A stretch of DNA of 64,000 nucleotides from an uncultured Gammaproteobacteria bacterium (GTDB lineage: Bacteria; Pseudomonadota; Gammaproteobacteria; DRLM01): positions 62,001 to 126,000 of the forward strand of contig CAMYKQ010000011.1 in the NCBI GenBank assembly GCA_947259075.1. The letters run 5' to 3'. Both the position numbers and the translations under genes were made by a program. Below, piece by piece: positions 9,754 to 20,814 of the stretch; the stretch's first letter is position 1, and each line of letters starts with the position of its first letter. A model generated the notes under the pieces. The model worked only from the letters and a program-made list of their open reading frames with translations, was not told the DNA's origin and searched no databases.

Positions 9754-10614
9754 ATGGAGGATGCGCGCATGACTAAAGCCTTCGTTACCATTAAGACCGG
9801 CTTATGCTGCGCGGCCATGCTCGCCGCCATGTCATCTCCCGTTCATGCCGAAGACCCGCACGGCGCCAAGACCGTGCTATCGCAACTCGCCATTGGCCCG
9901 CACCGCTCCGAGGCCAACATCGCCAGAAACGTCTATCGCCATCCGGTGGAGACGCTGCTGTTCTTCGACTTGCGCGACGATATGACGGTGGTGGAGATCA
10001 CGCCGGGCGGCGGCTGGTACACTGAAATCCTCGCGCCTTTCCTGCGGGACCAAGGGCAGTATTACGCCGCCGGTTTCGATGAAGAATCGAATTCGGAATT
10101 CGTGCGCAAGGGCACGGCGCGTTTCAAGGCCAAACTGGCCGAGCACCCCGCGCTTTACGACAAAGTGGTAATGACGCCGCTGGCGCCGCCGGACAAAACC
10201 GAAATCGCGCCCGCGGCGTCGGCCGACATGGTGCTGACCTTCCGCAACGTGCATAACTGGATGGACGCGGGCACGGTGGACGGCGTCTTCGCCGCGATGT
10301 TCGCGGCATTGAAACCCGGTGGCATGCTCGGCGTGGTCGAGCATCGCGGCAATCCCGCCATCGCGCAAGACCCGAAGGCGAAATCCGGCTATGTGAACGA
10401 GGCTTATGTCATCACGCTGGCGGAAAAAGCGGGATTCAAACTCGCCGATAAATCAGAGATCAACGCCAATCCGAATGACAGTAAAGACTATGAGGGCGGC
10501 GTGTGGACCTTGCCGCCCACCTTGCGTTTGAAAGAACAGGACCGCGAGCGTTATCTCGGCATCGGCGAGAGCGACCGCATGACGCTGAAGTTCGTTAAAC
10601 CCGCCACGCGCTAA
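9754..10614 (+). CDS. Predicted SAM-dependent methyltransferase with signal peptide (COG4798-like)
   Basis: MTKAFVTIKTGLCCAAMLAAMSSPVHAEDPH signal peptide; VVEITPGGGWYTEILAPFLRD glycine-rich SAM motif; FRNVHNWMDAGTVDGVFAAMFAALKPGGMLGVVEHR. Confidence 0.8.
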   Translation: MEDARMTKAFVTIKTGLCCAAMLAAMSSPVHAEDPHGAKTVLSQLAIGPHRSEANIARNVYRHPVETLLFFDLRDDMTVVEITPGGGWYTEILAPFLRDQGQYYAAGFDEESNSEFVRKGTARFKAKLAEHPALYDKVVMTPLAPPDKTEIAPAASADMVLTFRNVHNWMDAGTVDGVFAAMFAALKPGGMLGVVEHRGNPAIAQDPKAKSGYVNEAYVITLAEKAGFKLADKSEINANPNDSKDYEGGVWTLPPTLRLKEQDRERYLGIGESDRMTLKFVKPATR

Positions 10615-10799
10615 GATCACAACGACGCATGGCGGCGTCTGGCTTAGACGATGGATTACAAGCCGCTTCATGAGTGCTTGCGTTAATGGCGGCACGTTGA
10701 GGTAGGCTTACGCGAACTTCCCCGGCCAACGCACTACTCCGCTCACATGCTTTAGCAGTCGTTGCTCGCAGACGTCACAGGGAATCCGCTTAGGTTTAG

Positions 10800-12269
10800 C
10801 TACGAAGCCGCGATCGCCCCGGCGCACAGGGTCAACAAGGCGCTGGGGAAAATACCTAAGGCCAAGATAGCGAGACCGTTGAAGCTCATGATGACCTTCA
10901 TGTCCGTACTCGCGCTAAGGGGGGCGCTATCTTCCGCCTTGTCGAAATACATCAGTTTGATGATACGCAGATAGTAATAGGCGCCGATCACCGCGAAGAT
11001 CACCGCCACCACCGCCAGCCATACCATGCCCGAGCGCACCACCGATTCCAGCACCGCGAACTTGGCCCAGAAACCGAGGAAGGGCGGGACACCGGCCATG
11101 GACAACATCAATATCGCCATCATCGCGGCGAACCACGGACTGCGTTCGTTGAGCCCTTTGAAATCATCGAGTTTATCCGCTTCGAAACCAGCACGGCTGA
11201 GCAAGATAATCATGCCGAAGCCGCCGACGCTCATCAGCGCGTAGACGATGACATAAAACATCGAGGCGGCGTAGCCGGTGGCGGCGCCGGTGAGCACGCC
11301 CAGCAATAAGAAACCGACATGGGCGATGGTCGAGTAGGCCAGCATGCGTTTGAGATTGTCCTGCGCGATGGCGATGATATTGCCCACCACCATGGACAGG
11401 ACGGACAGCACGATCAACATGCCCTGCCACTGCGAATGCAAATCTTCCAGTCCATCCACCAGCAGACGCATCAACATGGCGAAGGCCGCGATCTTGGGCG
11501 CGCTACCGATATATAAAGTCACCGGCGTCGGCGCGCCGTGATAGACGTCGGGTATCCACATGTGAAATGGCACCGCGCCCAGTTTGAAGGCGACGCCGAC
11601 GACGATGAAGGCCACCGCGAACATCAGCACCACGTTCTCGGTGGCGCCCTGCGATAAATACGCGGCGACATCACCGAGATCCAGACTGCCGGTGATGCCG
11701 TAGAGGATGGACATGCCGTACAACAGCAATCCGGACGCCAAGGCGCCGAGCACGAAATATTTCATCGCCGCCTCGGAGGAGACGCCGTTATCGCGCTGCA
11801 AGGCCACCATGGCGTAGAGACAAAGCGACAATAATTCCAGACCCAAATAGACGGTGAGCATATTGTGGGCGGAGATCAGCACCATCATGCCAAGCACGCC
11901 GAAGAGGCTAAGCACGTAAAATTCACCCTTGAACAGCTGCCGCTCGATCAAATACTGCCGCGAATAAATGAATACCGCCGCGGTGGTGAGATAAACGAAG
12001 AACTTCAAGACATCCGCCATACTGTCGCTGACGAAGGTGCCGGAAAAGGTCAGCACCGGCTCCGCGCCATGTACCGCGAAGGTGAGCACGGCCGCGCCCA
12101 CCAAGGTGGCCAGCGATAATAAATAGGTGATGACGCGGTTGCGGTCGGTGAGAAACAAATCCCACACGAGGATAATACAGGCCATGACCAGCACGAAAAT
12201 CTCCGGTGCCGCCGGGGCCATATCTGGCAGTACAAATCCAGAATTCGCCAGTTGTTCACTCATCAGCAA
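10800..12269 (-). CDS. nuoN: NADH-quinone oxidoreductase subunit N
   Basis: 489 aa antiporter-like membrane subunit, last of the nuoA-N cluster. Confidence 0.95.
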   Translation of the reverse strand: MLMSEQLANSGFVLPDMAPAAPEIFVLVMACIILVWDLFLTDRNRVITYLLSLATLVGAAVLTFAVHGAEPVLTFSGTFVSDSMADVLKFFVYLTTAAVFIYSRQYLIERQLFKGEFYVLSLFGVLGMMVLISAHNMLTVYLGLELLSLCLYAMVALQRDNGVSSEAAMKYFVLGALASGLLLYGMSILYGITGSLDLGDVAAYLSQGATENVVLMFAVAFIVVGVAFKLGAVPFHMWIPDVYHGAPTPVTLYIGSAPKIAAFAMLMRLLVDGLEDLHSQWQGMLIVLSVLSMVVGNIIAIAQDNLKRMLAYSTIAHVGFLLLGVLTGAATGYAASMFYVIVYALMSVGGFGMIILLSRAGFEADKLDDFKGLNERSPWFAAMMAILMLSMAGVPPFLGFWAKFAVLESVVRSGMVWLAVVAVIFAVIGAYYYLRIIKLMYFDKAEDSAPLSASTDMKVIMSFNGLAILALGIFPSALLTLCAGAIAAS

Positions 12270-12304
12270 TTCGCCTTTAAATCAACCACGCTATTATTTC
12301 AGCG

Positions 12305-13822
12305 TTACAGTTTGGACACGACTACGTGTTGCAACAGATTAGTCACCGAGACGTGGAGCACGTCCACCAGCGGCGCCGGCCACACGCCGATCAGCAAAAT
12401 CAGGAACGCGAGCGAGCCCAGCACCAGGCCCTCGCGGCCGTTGATGTCTTTCAGCTTCGCCACGCCTTCGTTCTTCACTTCGCCGAAGAGCACGCGCTTC
12501 ACCATCCACAAGGTGTAGGCGGCGCCGAAGATCAGCGTCGTCGCGGCCAAGAAGGCCAGCCAGAAATTGGCCTTGAACGCGCTCATGATGACCATGAATT
12601 CGCCGACGAAACCCGAGGTGCCGGGCAGGCCGGCATTGGCCATGGCGAAAAAGACCATCAAGGCCGCGAAGGCGGGCATGGTGTTGACCACGCCGCCGTA
12701 GTCACTGATGTTGCGGCTGTGCAGGCGGTCGTACATCACGCCGACGCAAAGGAATAAGGCGCCGGAGATGAAGCCGTGGGAGATCAACTGCACCACCGCG
12801 CCTTCAAACCCCAAGGCCGCGCCCTGGATGCTGCCGGTCTGATTGAAAATGCTGAACACCAGAAAGAAGCCCAAGGTGACGAAACCCATGTGCGCGATCG
12901 ATGAATAGGCGATGAGTTTTTTCATGTCCTCTTGCACCAGCGCCACCAGCGCGATGTACACCACCGCGATCAGCGAGAGGGTGATGACCAGCCAGTCGAG
13001 TTCGTTGGAAGCATCAGGGGTAATAGGCAGCATGAAGCGCACGAAACCGTAAGCACCGAGCTTCAACATGATGGCCGCCAGGATCACCGAACCGCCGGTG
13101 GGCGCCTCGACGTGGGCGTCGGGCAACCAGGTGTGCACCGGCCACATCGGCACCTTGACCGCGAAGGCGATGAGGAAGGCCAGGAACAACAACACCTGCT
13201 CGGTCATGCTCAAGGGCAGCTTGTGATAATCCAGAATCGAGAAGCTGTCGCTCTGGAAGAACAGATACAGTATCGCGATCAACAGGAACACCGAGCCCAG
13301 GAAGGTGTAGAGGAAGAACTTGATGGCGGCGTACACGCGCCGCTGACCGCCCCACACGCCGATGACGATGAACATCGGGATCAGCATCGCTTCCCAGAAC
13401 ACATAGAACAAGGCCGCGTCCAGGGCCGCGAACACGCCGTTCATCAAGCCTTCCATGATGAGGAAGGCGGCCATGTATTGCGCCACTTTTTTCTGTATCA
13501 CTTCCCAGCCGGCGATGACCACCAATACCGTGGTGAAGGTGGTGAGCAGGATCAGCAGCATGGAAATGCCATCGATGCCGAGGTGATAGTTGATGCTGAA
13601 GGCGCTGATCCACGGCGCGAGTTCCTCGAACTGCATCACCGCAGCGGCGCTATCGAAATGGGAATAAAGCGGGATGGACACCAGGAAGGTCAACACCGCG
13701 AAGGCCAACGACATGAGACGCACGGCGCCGTTGCCAACGGCGGTGGACGCCGCCAGCACCGCCACGCCACCCACGATGGGCAGCCAGACAACCAGACTCA
13801 ACAGGGGCAATTCAGACAACAT
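12305..13822 (-). CDS. nuoM: NADH-quinone oxidoreductase subunit M
   Basis: 505 aa; HTWLPDAHVEAPTGGSVILAAIMLKLGAYGFVRF motif; gene order. Confidence 0.96.
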   Translation of the reverse strand: MLSELPLLSLVVWLPIVGGVAVLAASTAVGNGAVRLMSLAFAVLTFLVSIPLYSHFDSAAAVMQFEELAPWISAFSINYHLGIDGISMLLILLTTFTTVLVVIAGWEVIQKKVAQYMAAFLIMEGLMNGVFAALDAALFYVFWEAMLIPMFIVIGVWGGQRRVYAAIKFFLYTFLGSVFLLIAILYLFFQSDSFSILDYHKLPLSMTEQVLLFLAFLIAFAVKVPMWPVHTWLPDAHVEAPTGGSVILAAIMLKLGAYGFVRFMLPITPDASNELDWLVITLSLIAVVYIALVALVQEDMKKLIAYSSIAHMGFVTLGFFLVFSIFNQTGSIQGAALGFEGAVVQLISHGFISGALFLCVGVMYDRLHSRNISDYGGVVNTMPAFAALMVFFAMANAGLPGTSGFVGEFMVIMSAFKANFWLAFLAATTLIFGAAYTLWMVKRVLFGEVKNEGVAKLKDINGREGLVLGSLAFLILLIGVWPAPLVDVLHVSVTNLLQHVVVSKL

Positions 13823-13850
13823 GCGTTCCAGGCCTTGTTCGTTTTATGGG

Positions 13851-15803
13851 TTAAGCGAGCACAAACCAGCTCAGCAACAGTAACAAGCCGATGATCATGG
13901 CGAAGGCATAGTGGTATAGAAAACCGGATTGCACAACCCGGATCACGCCGGACAACCAGCCTATGGTCCTGGCGGTGCCGTTCACCATCACGCCGTCGAT
14001 CATCGTCACGTCGCCCACCTTCCACAGCGAGCGTCCCACGGCGCGCCCGCCTCCGGCAAACACCGAATCATTGAAATCGTCGAAGCCGTACTTGCGGTCG
14101 AGCAAGTTGTAGACCCATTGAAATTTATTTTTGATCTGCCCCGGCAGATCGGTGCGCAGCATGTAGAGATAATACGCCACGCCCACGCCCGCCATCGCCA
14201 GCCAGAACGGTGTAGTCATCATGCCGTGCAAGACGAAGCCCATCGCGCCGGTGAAGTGCTCGCCGATGCGCGCCAGCACATCGTGTTCGGGCAGCACCAA
14301 GATACTCTCGGCGAAATAACCCTGAAACAACACCGGACCCGCGAACAGCCACCCCGCTATCGCCGAGGGGATGGCCAGCAGGATCAGCGGCAGCGTCACC
14401 ACCGCGGGAGATTCATGCAGGTGCGCCTTGGCGTGATGATCCATGCGTTCCTTACCGTGGAACACCAGGAAGAACATGCGGAAGGAATACAGCGCGGTGA
14501 CGAACACGCCCAGCAGCACGCAAAGATAAGCGAAACCAGAACCGGCGAGTTCGGAATGATGCACCGCCTCGATGATGGCATCTTTGGAAAAGAAGCCTGA
14601 AAAACCGGGAAAACCTATCAAGGCCAAGGAACCGATCAACATGCAGAAATAGGTAATGGGCATGTATTTCTTCAAGCCGCCCATCTTGCGGATGTCCTGC
14701 TCGTGATGCATGGCGATGATTACCGAACCCGCGGCGAGGAACAACAGCGCCTTGAAGAAGGCGTGGGTCATCAAATGGAAAATGCCCGCGGCGTAGGCCG
14801 ATGCGCCGAGCGCCACGGTCATATACCCCAGCTGCGACAAGGTGGAATAGGCCACCACGCGTTTGATGTCGTTTTGGACGATGCCGAGAAAACCCATGAA
14901 CAAGGCGGTGATGGCGCCGATGATCATCACGAAACTCAAGGCCGTTTCCGACAACTCATACAGCGGCGACATGCGCGCCACCATGAAGATACCGGCGGTG
15001 ACCATGGTCGCGGCGTGGATCAAGGCCGAGATCGGCGTGGGGCCTTCCATGGAATCGGGCAGCCACACGTGCAAAGGCACTTGCGCGGATTTACCCATGG
15101 CGCCGATGAACAGCAGGATGCAGATGACGGTGAGCAGATTCCATTCGTCGGCGGCGAAGATACGGATGGTCAAATCGGTCATATGCGGCGCGGCGGCGAA
15201 GACATCGGCGTAATCCAGGCTGTTGAAATACACCAGCACCGCGGCGATACCGAGGAGAAAACCGAAATCACCCACCCGGTTGACGAGGAAGGCCTTGAGG
15301 TTGGCGTAAATCGCCGACTCGCGCTTGTACCAAAAGCCGATCAACAGGTATGACACCAGACCCACCGCCTCCCAGCCGAAGAACAGCTGCAGGAAGTTGT
15401 TGGCCATCACCAGCATCAACATGGAGAAGGTGAATAGGGCGATATAACTGAAGAAGCGTTGATAACCGGGATCATCGCGCATGTAACCGATGGTATAGAT
15501 ATGCACCATCAAGGACACGAAGGTGACCACCAAGAGCATCAACACCGTCAGCTTGTCGATGAGGAAACCGATCTCGAAACGGATGCCGTCGCTCACCATC
15601 CAGGTGTAGACCGCGCCATTGAATGGCTCCGCGCCATCGATGACGATGTGCTTGAAGGCGAGCAGTGACAGCACGAAAGACACCGCGACGCTGATACTCG
15701 TCACCCAATGCGCGCCGGAACGGCCGATCTGGCGGCCGAACAAACCGGCGATGATGGCGCCGATCAGCGGCGCCAGGGCGATCCAGAGATAGACGTTTTC
15801 CAT
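13851..15803 (-). CDS. nuoL: NADH-quinone oxidoreductase subunit L
   Basis: 650 aa; HVWLPDSMEGPTPISALIHAATMVTAGIFMVARM motif; gene order. Confidence 0.97.
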   Translation of the reverse strand: MENVYLWIALAPLIGAIIAGLFGRQIGRSGAHWVTSISVAVSFVLSLLAFKHIVIDGAEPFNGAVYTWMVSDGIRFEIGFLIDKLTVLMLLVVTFVSLMVHIYTIGYMRDDPGYQRFFSYIALFTFSMLMLVMANNFLQLFFGWEAVGLVSYLLIGFWYKRESAIYANLKAFLVNRVGDFGFLLGIAAVLVYFNSLDYADVFAAAPHMTDLTIRIFAADEWNLLTVICILLFIGAMGKSAQVPLHVWLPDSMEGPTPISALIHAATMVTAGIFMVARMSPLYELSETALSFVMIIGAITALFMGFLGIVQNDIKRVVAYSTLSQLGYMTVALGASAYAAGIFHLMTHAFFKALLFLAAGSVIIAMHHEQDIRKMGGLKKYMPITYFCMLIGSLALIGFPGFSGFFSKDAIIEAVHHSELAGSGFAYLCVLLGVFVTALYSFRMFFLVFHGKERMDHHAKAHLHESPAVVTLPLILLAIPSAIAGWLFAGPVLFQGYFAESILVLPEHDVLARIGEHFTGAMGFVLHGMMTTPFWLAMAGVGVAYYLYMLRTDLPGQIKNKFQWVYNLLDRKYGFDDFNDSVFAGGGRAVGRSLWKVGDVTMIDGVMVNGTARTIGWLSGVIRVVQSGFLYHYAFAMIIGLLLLLSWFVLA

Positions 15804-15805
15804 TC

Positions 15806-16111
15806 TTATCCCTTTAGGCTATCCAGGTTATTAACGTTGATGGTACGGCGGTTACGGAACAAGACGACCAAGATCGCCAGACCGATGGCCGCTTCCGCCG
15901 CCGCGACGGTGAGGATGAAGAACACGAAAACTTGCCCGCCAAGATCGCCCAGATAATGGGAGAAGGCGATGAAGTTCATATTCACCGCCAGCAGCATCAG
16001 CTCGATGGCCATCAGCAAAATGATGACGTTCTTGCGGTTGATGAAGATCCCGGCGACGCTGATCGAAAACAACAGCGCCCCCAGAATGAGGAAATCAGAC
16101 AGCTCTATCAT
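15806..16111 (-). CDS. nuoK: NADH-quinone oxidoreductase subunit K
   Basis: [51 protein letters not shown]; gene order. Confidence 0.96.
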   Translation of the reverse strand: MIELSDFLILGALLFSISVAGIFINRKNVIILLMAIELMLLAVNMNFIAFSHYLGDLGGQVFVFFILTVAAAEAAIGLAILVVLFRNRRTINVNNLDSLKG

Positions 16112-16189
16112 GTCCTCCCCTTGCCTCTCACGCAAAACCCCTGTTTCCCCGCGCCGCTTAAGCGGCGCCTGTTTTGTGCCATGGCCGCG

Positions 16190-16807
16190 TTATTCACCCG
16201 CGGTGTCTTTTCTTTCCGCCGCCATCTTGAGTATGCGCAAACGATCACCGCGTTTGACCAGCACCTGTTTCGCCGGATCTTGGGATTTGGTATTTGGCCG
16301 GCGGCGCATGGTCAAGGCGATCGCCGCGATGATGGCCACCAGCAAGATCGCCGCGGCGATCTCGAAGGGATAGACATACACGGTGTAGAGCACATTACCC
16401 AATTCCTTGGTGTTGCTGTAGTCGGCGGCATGCTTGATGCCTTCGCCGTAATGATCGACACCAAAATTCTTGGCGCCCACCACCATCACCATCTCGATGA
16501 ACATGATCAGCGCCACGACGATACCCACTGGCAGGAAGCGCATGAAACCTTCTCGCAGCGGCACCAAATTGATATCCAGCATCATCACCACGAAGAGGAA
16601 CAGCACCATCACCGCGCCGACGTAGACCAGCACCAAGGTAATGGCGAGGAACTCCGCCTCCAGCAAGATCCACAAGGCCGCGCTGGTGAAAAAGGCCAGC
16701 ACCAGAAACAGCACGGCATGCACCGGGTTACGCACCGTGACGACCGCGCCGGCGGACGCCACCAGGATGGCGGCGAACACGTAGAAAATTATGGCTTCGA
16801 TACTCAT
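16190..16807 (-). CDS. nuoJ: NADH-quinone oxidoreductase subunit J
   Basis: 205 aa; TVRNPVHAVLFLVLAFFTSAALWILLEAEFLAITLVLVYVGAVMVLFLFVVMML; gene order. Confidence 0.96.
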   Translation of the reverse strand: MSIEAIIFYVFAAILVASAGAVVTVRNPVHAVLFLVLAFFTSAALWILLEAEFLAITLVLVYVGAVMVLFLFVVMMLDINLVPLREGFMRFLPVGIVVALIMFIEMVMVVGAKNFGVDHYGEGIKHAADYSNTKELGNVLYTVYVYPFEIAAAILLVAIIAAIALTMRRRPNTKSQDPAKQVLVKRGDRLRILKMAAERKDTAGE

Positions 16808-16844
16808 ATCCCGCTTTTCGGTTCCGTTAGGTTAAGGCCGGCTC

Positions 16845-17333
16845 TCAGCGGAAAGCCGCGTCTTGCGCCCGGTCGGCGGCGATCTGCTTCTCATGCGCAT
16901 CGCCGATCGCCAGCAATTGTTTTTTATCGATGATATTGTCGCCGCGCTTTTCAAAATGATACTCGAACACCCGGGTCTCGACGATGGAGTCCACCGGACA
17001 GGACTCCTCGCAGAAACCGCAATAGATGCACTTGAACAAATCGATGTCATAACGCGTGGTGCGGCGCGTGCCGTCGGCGCGCTGCTCCGAGTCGATGGTG
17101 ATCGCCAGGGCCGGGCACACGGCCTCGCACAGCTTGCAGGCGATGCAGCGCTCTTCGCCGTTGGGATAACGCCGCAGCGCGTGCAAGCCGCGGAAGCGCG
17201 GCGACTGCGGCGTTTTCTCTTCCGGGTATTGCACCGTGATCTTCTTGGCGAAGAAGTAACGGCCGGTAAGCTTCATGCCTAACAGCAATTCCCACAACAT
17301 CAAACTACGAAAATAATTGACGACGGTTTTCAT
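16845..17333 (-). CDS. nuoI: NADH-quinone oxidoreductase subunit I
   Basis: Two 4Fe-4S motifs ([24 protein letters not shown]); start at MKTVVNYF preferred. Confidence 0.96.
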   Translation of the reverse strand: MKTVVNYFRSLMLWELLLGMKLTGRYFFAKKITVQYPEEKTPQSPRFRGLHALRRYPNGEERCIACKLCEAVCPALAITIDSEQRADGTRRTTRYDIDLFKCIYCGFCEESCPVDSIVETRVFEYHFEKRGDNIIDKKQLLAIGDAHEKQIAADRAQDAAFR

Positions 17334-17347
17334 CTGCGTCCTCCCCC

Positions 17348-18394
17348 TCAGTCGAACCAAGGGCTGAGATTGGCCAGCACGGCGGCGCCCACCACCAGCA
17401 ACCAAACAATGGTGATCGGGATAAACACCTTCCAGCCCAAGCGCATGATCTGGTCATAGCGGTAACGGGGGAAGGTGGCACGGAACCACAAAAACAGAAA
17501 TAAGAAGAACGAGGTCTTGGCCAGCACCCACACCAAGCCCGGCACCCAGCTGAACAGCGGCTCCAACAGCGGTATGCCTTGAAATGGAGACAGCCAGCCG
17601 CCGCAGAACATCAGCGCGGCCAGTATCGCCACCAAAATCATATTGGCGTATTCGGCGAGGAAGAACAGCGCGAAGGCCATGCCGGAATATTCGACGTGAA
17701 AACCGGCGACGATCTCCGACTCGCCTTCCGCCACGTCAAAGGGCGCGCGATTGGTCTCCGCCACGCCCGAGAGAAAATAGACGATGAACAAGGGCAGCAG
17801 CGGCAACCAGAACCAATGCAGGAAACTGCCGTCCTGCGCCCGCACCACCTCACCCAGATTCAAACTGCCCGCGGCCAGCAGCACGCCCACCAAGGCGAAG
17901 CCCATGGCGATTTCGTACGACACCACCTGCGCGGCGGAACGCAGCGCGCCGAGAAAGGCGTATTTGGAATTCGAGGCCCAGCCGGAGATGATGATGCCGT
18001 AGACGCTCATCGAGGTGAGCGCGAGGATGTAGAGAATACTGGCGTCGATGTCCGCCACCACCAGACCTTCGCCGAAGGGCACCACCGCCCACGCCGCCAA
18101 GGCCGGCGCCAAGGCCAAGATCGGCGCGATGACGAACAAGAAACGGTTGGCATTGGTCGGAACGATGATCTCTTTGAGGAACAGCTTCAAACCATCGGCG
18201 ATGGGCTGCAGCAAACCGCGCGGCCCCACCCGGTTGGGTCCGATACGCACTTGGATATAGCCGATGACCTTGCGCTCGGCCAAGGTGAGATAGGCCACCG
18301 ACAACATGATGGGGATCACGATGAGCAGGATCTTGAGTACGATCAAGATCACCTCCGGTAACATCCCCAATCCCATTTCCAATGTTTCGATCAT
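17348..18394 (-). CDS. nuoH: NADH-quinone oxidoreductase subunit H
   Basis: 348 aa; [36 protein letters not shown]; gene order. Confidence 0.97.
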   Translation of the reverse strand: MIETLEMGLGMLPEVILIVLKILLIVIPIMLSVAYLTLAERKVIGYIQVRIGPNRVGPRGLLQPIADGLKLFLKEIIVPTNANRFLFVIAPILALAPALAAWAVVPFGEGLVVADIDASILYILALTSMSVYGIIISGWASNSKYAFLGALRSAAQVVSYEIAMGFALVGVLLAAGSLNLGEVVRAQDGSFLHWFWLPLLPLFIVYFLSGVAETNRAPFDVAEGESEIVAGFHVEYSGMAFALFFLAEYANMILVAILAALMFCGGWLSPFQGIPLLEPLFSWVPGLVWVLAKTSFFLFLFLWFRATFPRYRYDQIMRLGWKVFIPITIVWLLVVGAAVLANLSPWFD

Positions 18395-18403
18395 GCGCCG
18401 CTC

Positions 18404-20770
18404 TTAGCTCCGGGTGATTTCGATCGCGGCACCATTGGCGCCCAAACCTACACTGCCCGCCACGCCGGCGGGAATCCATACGCAGCCATCGGCGATGCGT
18501 TCATCGACGACCACCGGCAGGCTTTGCGCCGCGCCGTCTTGGCTCGCGCTCACCGCTTGACCGTCGCTCACACCCAGCTGCGCCGCCGCCGCCGCGTTCA
18601 GATACACCGCGGCGGGCACCGCATCGGCGGTCGCCTGCAAGGAGGGCGCGCGGCGCACGATGCCGTCGATCGCGTAAATCGGCGCATCGGCGAGGCGCAC
18701 CAGACCCCGCGGCGCGGCGCTAAGGCGGCTGGGCGCGGGCCAAGTGGAGGCGCTGTCGGGCTTGAGTTCATCGGTCTGTGCCGCCAGTTCGTCGCGCACC
18801 GCGGTGGACGAGAGATAATCAAAGCCCGGCAACTGAAAGAGATTGCCCAGTACGCGCAATACCTTCCACGCCGGACGGGTCTCGCCCAGCGGCTTCACCG
18901 TGCCGTTGAAACTCTGCCAGTGGCCGTCGATGTTGACGAAGGTGCCGGAGGTTTCGCTGAAAGGCGCCACCGGCAATAACACGTCGGCGTATTCGCGCAT
19001 CGCCGCGCTGACGAAGGGCGTCATCGCGATCACGCACCCGGCATTACGCAGCGCCGCCAAGGCCGCGGCGGAATCGCCGCAATCTAGTTCCGGTTCGACA
19101 CCCAGCAACACATAGGCCTGCAACTTGGCGTTCAACATCGCCTGCGCGTCCAAACCCTTGGCCGCGGGCGCCTGCCGCGCGGGACCGCGATGCGGCACGG
19201 CGCCGGCCAGATAGGCGCCCGCGCCGTTGGCGCCTTCACTCAAGGTGCCCAAACTAGATTCGCTGAGTTGCGCGATCATGCCCGCCAAGGCGCGCAAGGT
19301 AGCCGCGGCGGGATGCGCGCTCGCTTGATTGCCCAGCACCACCGCGCTCTTGCCGCCTTGACTGAGAAGACCGGCGATGGCCTGATGCCGCGCGTCCACT
19401 TGCACCTCGGCCAATAGCGGTGCCACCGCGGGCGGCACGGAGGCGCCGCCGCCGAGCAAGGCCTTCACCACGCCCGCGAGCGCGCGCTCCATCGCGGCGG
19501 GCGCGGCGATGATTTTTTCCGCGACACGGAAACGGAATTCGTAATCGATCGAATTGATCACCGCGACGCGCGCGCCGTCCAGCGCGGCTTTGCGAATGCG
19601 GTGGCCGACGATGGGCTGATCCTTGCGCACGTTGGCGCCGACGATGAGCACGCCGTCCATCCGCTCCAAATCCGCCAAGGAACAACCCAAACTCGGAAAG
19701 GCCGGCGCGGCGTCTTGATCGCTGACATCACGCTGACGCAGGCGATGATCGATGTTGGCGCCGCCCAAGCCACGCAGCCATTTCTGCGCCAGATACATTT
19801 CCTCGACGCTGGCGCTGGGTGAGACCAGCATGCCTATTTGTCCAGCGCCGCTCGCGGTCATCACGCCCTTGAGTTTGCTCACCACGGTTTGCAGCGCGAT
19901 TTCCCACTCCACTTCGCGCCACTCGCCGTCCTGCTTAATCATCGGCGTGCGCAGGCGCTCGGCGCTGTTCAAACCTTCGTAACTGAAACGGTCGCGATCG
20001 GCGACCCAGGTCTCGTTGATGGCTTCATTTTCCTTGGGCAGCACGCGCATCACTTTATTGCCGCGGACATGCACGTAGATATTGGAACCGACGCAATCAT
20101 GCGGCGCCACGCCGGTCACGGCGCTGAGCTCCCAGGGCCGCGAGGTGTAACGGAAGGGTTTGGACGTCAGCGCGCCCACCGGGCAGAGATCGATGACGTT
20201 GCCGGACATTTCCGAGCTGACCGCCTTCTGCACGTAGGTGCCGATCTCCATGTGTTCACCGCGGCCGGTGGCGCCCAGCTCTTTGATGCCGCCGATCTCG
20301 TCGCCGAAACGCACGCAGCGGGTGCAATGAATGCAACGGGTCATATCGGTGGAGATCAGCGGGCCGAGGTCCTTGTCCTTCACCACCCGCTTGCCTTCTT
20401 GAAAACGGGAGTGGGATTCGCCGTAACCCATGGCCACGTCTTGCAGCTCGCACTCGCCGCCTTGGTCGCAGATGGGGCAATCGAGCGGATGATTAATCAA
20501 CAAGAATTCCATGGTGCCGCGCTGGGCGTCGAGGGCGCGCGGCGAACGCGTATGCACCTTCATGCCCTCGGTGACCGGCGTCGCGCAGGCGGGCAAGGGT
20601 TTCGCGGCCTTGTCCACTTCCACCAGACACATGCGGCAATTGGCGGCCACCGACAATTTCTTGTGATAGCAAAACCGGGCGATCGGAATACCGGCCTCAT
20701 CCGCCGCCTCGATGATCATGGCGCCGTTGGGCGCCTTGATCTGCTTGCCGTCAATTTCGATGTTTACCAT
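18404..20770 (-). CDS. nuoG: NADH-quinone oxidoreductase subunit G
   Basis: 788 aa; 2Fe-2S/4Fe-4S N-terminus (RFCYHKKLSVAANCRMCLVEV, CPICDQGGECELQD, CIHCTRCVRF). Confidence 0.96.
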   Translation of the reverse strand: MVNIEIDGKQIKAPNGAMIIEAADEAGIPIARFCYHKKLSVAANCRMCLVEVDKAAKPLPACATPVTEGMKVHTRSPRALDAQRGTMEFLLINHPLDCPICDQGGECELQDVAMGYGESHSRFQEGKRVVKDKDLGPLISTDMTRCIHCTRCVRFGDEIGGIKELGATGRGEHMEIGTYVQKAVSSEMSGNVIDLCPVGALTSKPFRYTSRPWELSAVTGVAPHDCVGSNIYVHVRGNKVMRVLPKENEAINETWVADRDRFSYEGLNSAERLRTPMIKQDGEWREVEWEIALQTVVSKLKGVMTASGAGQIGMLVSPSASVEEMYLAQKWLRGLGGANIDHRLRQRDVSDQDAAPAFPSLGCSLADLERMDGVLIVGANVRKDQPIVGHRIRKAALDGARVAVINSIDYEFRFRVAEKIIAAPAAMERALAGVVKALLGGGASVPPAVAPLLAEVQVDARHQAIAGLLSQGGKSAVVLGNQASAHPAAATLRALAGMIAQLSESSLGTLSEGANGAGAYLAGAVPHRGPARQAPAAKGLDAQAMLNAKLQAYVLLGVEPELDCGDSAAALAALRNAGCVIAMTPFVSAAMREYADVLLPVAPFSETSGTFVNIDGHWQSFNGTVKPLGETRPAWKVLRVLGNLFQLPGFDYLSSTAVRDELAAQTDELKPDSASTWPAPSRLSAAPRGLVRLADAPIYAIDGIVRRAPSLQATADAVPAAVYLNAAAAAQLGVSDGQAVSASQDGAAQSLPVVVDERIADGCVWIPAGVAGSVGLGANGAAIEITRS

Positions 20771-20814
20771 CTTGCAGTTCGACTCCGCCGTCTGATTACT
20801 TCAAGCCCGCGCGC

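Noticed and set aside
12932-13894. 320-aa His/Gln-rich plus-strand ORF over nuoM
   Set aside because: His/Gln/Glu-rich antisense translation of a hydrophobic membrane protein gene.
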